Source: Chrysiogenia bacterium
Lineage (GTDB): Bacteria > JAGRBM01
Assembly: GCA_020434085.1 (NCBI GenBank)
Contig: JAGRBM010000334.1
Location: 1 to 18,162 of the forward strand
Reading direction: 5' to 3'
DNA length: 18,162 nt
Shown one piece after another: positions 14,174 through 18,162 of this stretch. The first letter of the stretch is position 1, and each line of letters begins with the position of its first letter. Made by a program: the position numbers and the translations under genes. A model generated the notes under the pieces. The model was not told where the DNA came from, did not search any database, and saw only the letters and a list, made by a program, of their open reading frames with translations.

Positions 14174-15406
14174 GTGAAATCAATCTTCGCTTCGGCACAT
14201 CCACTCTGGAACGTCCCCTACCGTCCGTTCTTTGGTTTCGGATACGTTTGGGGAGTCGTGCTCGTGAGCATCTGGTTCCAGCAGCTTCTCGTCATGGGGG
14301 GCGTGCTCGGCGCGCCGCTGGTGCCGCGTCTGCTGGCCGCCGACCAGCACGCACACCTCATGATCTGGGGCCTGTGGGGAAGCTTCGTGTGCGGCTTCTC
14401 GCTCACCGCGCACGTGCTTCAGAGCGGCATGTCGCCGCCATCGCGAAAGTGGCTCCGGGGCGTGTTCGCCCTGTTCGCGCTCTCGCAGGTCTTGCTCGTT
14501 CTTGCCTGGACCTTCGCCCTGGACGCGCTGGCACTTCCTGCCAAGCTCGGCGTCCTTGGCGCCTATGCCTTCGTGATCGGCTACTCGCTCAAAGCAAGCC
14601 TCTACCGGTTTCGCAACTCGGGCTTCGACGCGCGCTCGGCGATTTTCTCGCTCGCCATGTTGGTAGGCGGGGCAACGCTTGCCCTCTACGACTTCGGTCC
14701 CGCGCGCCTTGCATGGGCGGCGGTGCACACGGCGCTCTGGGGATGGCTGGTCATGTTGGTCGCAGTGTTCGGATCGCTCATGACGCCGATCCTGACCAAG
14801 GCGGCCAGCCCCGAGTGCGGCGCGAGCACCGCGCCGAGCTTCCTGCCGGTCTTTCTGCTGCTGGCCTGGGTGCTCCCCGGCCTCCGGGAGAATTTCGGGG
14901 CAGGGGCCTTTGCCGCGGGCAATGCGGTGTGGCTTCTCTGGTGCGCCGCGGAATGGCGGCGCTGGAAACCCGAAGTTGGCATGCGGGTTACGATGCTGCT
15001 GCCCATGCACCTTGGCTGGATCTGGCTGCTGGCCTCGCTGCTGCTGGCCGCGCTTCGCCCCTTCGAGGACGCGCTTCACCTGACCGCCATCAATCCCACT
15101 CACCTCATCACGCTCGGCTGTCTTGGAAGCTTCGTCTTCGCCGTCTCCAGCCGCATCGCCCAGGCACATGCCGGCAGGAAGGCGACGCTCGACCGAATGG
15201 GGTTGGTTGCGCTGGGTCTGCTGCAACTCGGCGCGCTGGTTCGCGTCTTCGGTGCCCTGATCGCCCCGGACAATCCTTACCTGGCCTACGCGCTCGCAGC
15301 GGCGCTGGTGCTGGCAGCGATGCTTGTCTGGCTTGCCCACTACGGGCGTCTGCTGGGCGCGCGCCCCTCGGGGCCGCCGGTCATCATGCGACCGGTGCGC
15401 CGCTAG
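14174..15406 (+). CDS. nnrS: NnrS family multi-pass membrane protein
   Basis: A 410-residue, very hydrophobic protein with about 12 membrane segments. The N-terminal LWNVPYRPFFGFGYVWGV and QHAHLMIWGLWGSFVCGFSL segments match the NnrS signature (RPFF, then HAHEMxxGF...GF). Histidines 9, 59, 61 and 80 are candidates for haem or copper ligands. NnrS is a haem- and copper-containing inner-membrane protein under control of NO-responsive regulators in some proteobacteria and protects against nitrosative stress. It starts with GTG 11 bp behind the methyltransferase gene, with only a weak ribosome binding site (ACAGG). No NO reductase or NO-sensing regulator is seen nearby, so the link to nitric oxide is from family knowledge only. 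Confidence 0.85.
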   Translation: MKSIFASAHPLWNVPYRPFFGFGYVWGVVLVSIWFQQLLVMGGVLGAPLVPRLLAADQHAHLMIWGLWGSFVCGFSLTAHVLQSGMSPPSRKWLRGVFALFALSQVLLVLAWTFALDALALPAKLGVLGAYAFVIGYSLKASLYRFRNSGFDARSAIFSLAMLVGGATLALYDFGPARLAWAAVHTALWGWLVMLVAVFGSLMTPILTKAASPECGASTAPSFLPVFLLLAWVLPGLRENFGAGAFAAGNAVWLLWCAAEWRRWKPEVGMRVTMLLPMHLGWIWLLASLLLAALRPFEDALHLTAINPTHLITLGCLGSFVFAVSSRIAQAHAGRKATLDRMGLVALGLLQLGALVRVFGALIAPDNPYLAYALAAALVLAAMLVWLAHYGRLLGARPSGPPVIMRPVRR

Positions 15407-15518
15407 GCGGCGAAAACCCTTTGCGCGGGTCGCCTGCCTGTGGTCTGATGACCTGAATCGTTTCACCCCAAGTGCGGCATCACAGCTCCCGACTTCAAGT
15501 CAGGGAAGAGGAAGACCC

Positions 15519-16541
15519 ATGCGAGAGATCTGGATCACCAAGGCAGGCGCCCCCGAAGTTCTCAAGGTAAAAGAAGCTCCCGACCCGGAGCCCGGGGCCG
15601 GCGAGGTGCGCATCCGCGTGGGCGCCGCCGGCGTCAATTTCGCCGACATCATGGGGCGTATGGGGCTCTACCCCGACGCGCCCGGCAGCACCTTCGTGCC
15701 CGGCTACGAGGTGGGCGGCACCGTGGACAAGGTGGGCGAGGGCGTGGACGCCTCGCTCGTTGGAACGCGCGTGGGCGGTATGACCCGCTTTGGCGGCTAT
15801 TCCGATGTGGTCTGCGTTCCCGAGATCCAGGTCGTGGAGATCCCCGACTCCATGAGCATCGAGGAAGCCGCCGCCATTCCAGTGAACTACCTGACGGCCT
15901 GGCAGCTCATGTTCGCCATGGGCTCGCTCAAGAAGGACGAGACTGTGCTCGTCCACAGCGCCGGAGGCGGCGTGGGCATCGCAGCGATCCAGCTTGCCAA
16001 GCACGTGGGCGCGAAAGTCATCGGCACTGCCAGCAAGGGCAAGCACGAGTATCTGAGCGAGATCGGCGTCGATCACCTCATCGACTACCGCACCGAGGAC
16101 TTTGAAAAGCGCGCGAAGGAAATCACCGGCGGCCGGGGCGTGGAGCTCATTCTCGACGCCGTGGGCGGCGATTCCTTCAAGAAGGGCTTTCGCACGCTCT
16201 CCCCGACCGGGCGGCTCGGCATGTTCGGCATGAGCTCGGCGGCCAACGGCAAGAAGCGCTCGATCATCGACCTGCTGCGTTTCCTCAAGGACATGCCCTG
16301 GGTCCAGTTCAATCCCGTGAGCCTGATGAATGAGAACAAGGCCGTCTTCGGAGTGAACATGGGGCACATGTGGGAGGAGAGCGCGCTCATTCGCACCTGG
16401 CTCCACGAGCTGATGGCCCTCTACGAGAAGGGCACCATCAAGCCTCGCGTGGACTCCACATTCAGCTTTGAGGACGCCCCCAAGGCCCACCACTACATCC
16501 AGGACCGCAAGAACCTGGGCAAGGTGGTACTCGTCGCGTAG
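15519..16541 (+). CDS. VAT-1-like zinc-free MDR quinone oxidoreductase
   Basis: A 340-residue medium-chain reductase. The GroES-like domain carries AAGVNFADIMGRMGLYP and PGYEVGGTVDKVGEGV, with no GHE zinc motif. EEAAAIPVNYLTAWQLMF is typical of VAT-1 and NADPH:quinone oxidoreductases. The NADPH-binding motif is HSAGGGVG (146-153), followed by AAIQLAKHVGA. It probably reduces quinones or enones with NADPH in the cytoplasm. The start at 15519 follows AAGAGGAAG. A small dyad GACTT-C-AAGTC (15491-15501) lies just before the ribosome binding site. It is 112 bp behind nnrS on the same strand and could be either co-transcribed or separate. Confidence 0.9.
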   Translation: MREIWITKAGAPEVLKVKEAPDPEPGAGEVRIRVGAAGVNFADIMGRMGLYPDAPGSTFVPGYEVGGTVDKVGEGVDASLVGTRVGGMTRFGGYSDVVCVPEIQVVEIPDSMSIEEAAAIPVNYLTAWQLMFAMGSLKKDETVLVHSAGGGVGIAAIQLAKHVGAKVIGTASKGKHEYLSEIGVDHLIDYRTEDFEKRAKEITGGRGVELILDAVGGDSFKKGFRTLSPTGRLGMFGMSSAANGKKRSIIDLLRFLKDMPWVQFNPVSLMNENKAVFGVNMGHMWEESALIRTWLHELMALYEKGTIKPRVDSTFSFEDAPKAHHYIQDRKNLGKVVLVA

Positions 16542-16556
16542 GTGTCCGGGATGCCC

Positions 16557-16584
16557 TTGCGCAACTGACTCATTGTTGTACACT
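16557..16584 (+). promoter_or_regulatory. Candidate promoter of the PAS sensor gene
   Basis: TTGCGC (16557-16562), 16 bp, TACACT (16579-16584). The predicted start of transcription is only about 7 bases before the ATG at 16598, and no Shine-Dalgarno sequence precedes that ATG. Either the mRNA is nearly leaderless or the real start or promoter differs. Confidence 0.35.
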
Positions 16585-16597
16585 TTGCCCTTTCGAT

Positions 16598-18162
16598 ATG
16601 CGGGCTCGCTTTGAGCCACCCCTCGCTGTTGGGGACTCGCAAGGGAAGCGGCAGGGTATCTTGGGGGAGAATCGGAACCATCTCGGGCGGGGTGGCGTGG
16701 CGGCGTTGCTTGCCGCGCTGTTCTGGCTGGACCTGCAACTGCCGCTGGGCATTGCGGGCGGCGTTCCCTATGTGCTCCCGGTGCTGCTCTCGCAGCGACT
16801 TCTCTCTGCCCGCGCTTCGATCCTTACTGCAATCATCTCAACGCTTCTGATCGGTGCCGGATGGCACCTCTCAGCGCCTGCTGCGGATGGCTGGATGGTC
16901 GCAACCAATCGCGCCCTGGCCGTGTTCGCCGTGTGGGTGACCGCATGGCTGGGCGGGCGTGTGCGCAGCGCCGAGCGCGAGGCCCTGAAGGCGCGACAGG
17001 AAACCGAGCCGCTGCTCGAACAAATCGTCGCGCGTGTTCAGGAAGTCTTCTACTTCCTGGAGGCGGGCACGGGCCGGGTGCTTTTTGCCAGTAGCGCGTA
17101 CGAGCGCATCTGGCAGCGCAAGCTGGAATCCCTGCTGGCCAATCCCGCCGACTGGATCGAGGCAATCGACCCTGATGACGTCGAGCGTGTGGAGCACGCC
17201 TTTGCCCGCATGATCGAGGGCAACCCCTTCGACGAGGTCTACCGGATCATTCTGCCTGACGGAGGAATCCGATGGATTCACGACCGCGGGAATCCGATCA
17301 TGGGCGAGGACGGCCGGGTCGCGCACATGGCCGGCATTGCCGAAGACATCACGGTGCGCCGCGAGGCGGAGGAATCGCTGCGCGTCAGCGAGGAGCGACT
17401 CAAGCAGATTGTCACCCACGTCAAGGACGTGTTCTGGCTTGGCGATGTCCGTACACGAAAAGTGCTCTACGTCAGTCCTGCATTTGAAGGGATTTGGGGC
17501 GTGGCGGTCGCGGACGCGCTGGAGTGTTTCGACCTGTGGATGGAAAAAATTCATGAGGAAGACCGACCCCGCGTGGCGGCGGCCATTGATGCGTTCTTTC
17601 AGGGCGCCCCGTACCGCGAGACCTACCGAGTCGTACGAGAGGACGGTTCGATTCGCTGGATCACCGATGCGGGGCAGGTCATCAATGACGACGAAGGAAA
17701 GCCCTATCACCTGGCCGGCGTGGCCCGTGACATTACCGAGCAATGGGAGACCGAGCAGGCGCTTCGCGAGAGTGAGCAGCGCCTGAGCCAGGTGGTCAAC
17801 CAGATCGGCGAAGTCTTCTGGCTGACCGACCTCAAGGGCAATATCCTCTATGTGAGTCCGGCCTACGAAGGGGTCTGGGGACGGCCGCGTGAAGGGGTTT
17901 ATAAGAACAGCGCCGAGTGGCTCATGAGCGTGCATCCAGACGACCGCGGGCGCGTGGCGGCCGAGTATGCGCGCGGCCTGGCCGGGGAGGGCTTTGCCAC
18001 GGAGTTCCGCCTCGTCCAGCCCGATGGAAGCGAGCGATGGATCAGCACGCGTAGCGTTCCGGTTTGTGATGACGATGGCCGCATGGTTCGGATGGCCGGC
18101 GTTGCAGAGGACATCACCCGCCGGAAGAACGAAGAGCTGGCCAGGCTCAAGATCGAGGAGGG
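16598..18162 (+). CDS. Membrane-anchored sensor protein with three PAS/PAC domains (3' end outside window)
   Basis: The reading frame is open from the ATG at 16598 to the window edge, giving 521 residues with no stop. Residues about 33-120 hold two or three membrane segments (VAALLAALFWLDLQLPLG, then PYVLPVLLSQRLL with ILTAIISTLLIGAGW, then ALAVFAVWVTAWL), an N-terminal anchor seen in many PAS kinases. Three PAS-PAC units follow at about 138-255, 264-383 and 391-510. Each starts Q(I/V)V..(V/I).(D/E)VF(Y/W) and ends MAGIAEDIT, LAGVARDIT or MAGVAEDIT, with RWI before the last strand; short helical linkers (EESLRVSEERLKQ, EQALRESEQRLSQ) join them. A histidine kinase or GGDEF output is likely downstream but cannot be seen. 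The sensed signal is unknown. An internal start (for example near residue 22) is possible because the ATG has no ribosome binding site. Confidence 0.85.
   Translation, partial: MRARFEPPLAVGDSQGKRQGILGENRNHLGRGGVAALLAALFWLDLQLPLGIAGGVPYVLPVLLSQRLLSARASILTAIISTLLIGAGWHLSAPAADGWMVATNRALAVFAVWVTAWLGGRVRSAEREALKARQETEPLLEQIVARVQEVFYFLEAGTGRVLFASSAYERIWQRKLESLLANPADWIEAIDPDDVERVEHAFARMIEGNPFDEVYRIILPDGGIRWIHDRGNPIMGEDGRVAHMAGIAEDITVRREAEESLRVSEERLKQIVTHVKDVFWLGDVRTRKVLYVSPAFEGIWGVAVADALECFDLWMEKIHEEDRPRVAAAIDAFFQGAPYRETYRVVREDGSIRWITDAGQVINDDEGKPYHLAGVARDITEQWETEQALRESEQRLSQVVNQIGEVFWLTDLKGNILYVSPAYEGVWGRPREGVYKNSAEWLMSVHPDDRGRVAAEYARGLAGEGFATEFRLVQPDGSERWISTRSVPVCDDDGRMVRMAGVAEDITRRKNEELARLKIEE

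Noticed and set aside
14180-15466. 428-codon open frame opposite nnrS
   Set aside because: The product is extremely rich in Arg, Gln and His, as expected for the antisense of a Leu/Ala-rich membrane protein.
15495-16619. 374-codon open frame opposite the VAT-1-like gene
   Set aside because: Antisense shadow with no motif; the MDR frame has a full NADPH-binding site.
16871-17935. 354-codon open frame opposite the PAS sensor gene
   Set aside because: The plus-strand frame is open for 521 codons and holds three clear PAS/PAC units; the antisense frame has none.

Overview
The window is a GC-rich (roughly 65 %), gene-dense chromosomal segment of a Gram-negative bacterium. The evidence for a Gram-negative cell is an outer-membrane beta-barrel protein, a lipoprotein signal and a cytochrome c maturation-type domain. 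Gene content and codon use resemble the former Deltaproteobacteria (Myxococcota/Desulfobacterota-like lineages), but no rRNA or other taxonomic marker is present, so this is only an impression. No tRNA, rRNA, CRISPR array, phage gene or transposase is visible.

Layout. 1-263: no gene; a pair of REP-like double-hairpin units in inverted orientation. 264-689 (-): small lipoprotein with a CcmI/CycH-type C-terminal domain. 986-1408 (+): single-domain CheY-like response regulator behind a very good sigma70-type promoter and a hairpin-bearing leader. 1490-3932 (+): aldehyde dehydrogenase and a zinc-free MDR oxidoreductase. 3939-4126: convergent intergenic region with a MITE-like palindromic element and the terminator of the next gene. 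8532 down to 4127 (-): a leftward run of a small unknown protein, queE, queC, a cation diffusion facilitator and an OmpP1/FadL-like outer-membrane protein. The unknown gene, queE and queC form a tight unit; QueE and QueC are consecutive enzymes of preQ0/queuosine synthesis.

8718-10268 (+): comM (Mg-chelatase-like AAA+ ATPase). It is followed directly by a four-helix-bundle gene (23S rRNA intervening-sequence-protein family) whose conserved part lies between two arms of a 33-bp inverted repeat built from CGTGNN hexamers. This is the most unusual structure in the window, because it reproduces the architecture of a 23S rRNA intervening sequence but lies downstream of a protein-coding gene.

10950-12185 (-) and 12479-13444 (+): a divergent pair, an old-yellow-enzyme family oxidoreductase and an uncharacterised diiron ferritin-like protein. 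They are separated by an AT-rich control region with two palindromes. After a clear terminator come a METTL7/UbiE-like methyltransferase, an NnrS-type membrane protein 11 bp later, and a VAT-1-like quinone oxidoreductase. 16598-18162 (+): the N-terminal 521 residues of a membrane-anchored sensor with three PAS/PAC repeats, cut by the window edge.

Functionally the window mixes housekeeping functions (queuosine, ComM, metal export) with redox enzymes (ALDH, two MDR proteins, OYE, diiron protein, NnrS) and signalling proteins. The redox genes from 10950 to 16541 could serve a common lipid, quinone or nitrosative-stress function, but that is inference from proximity only.
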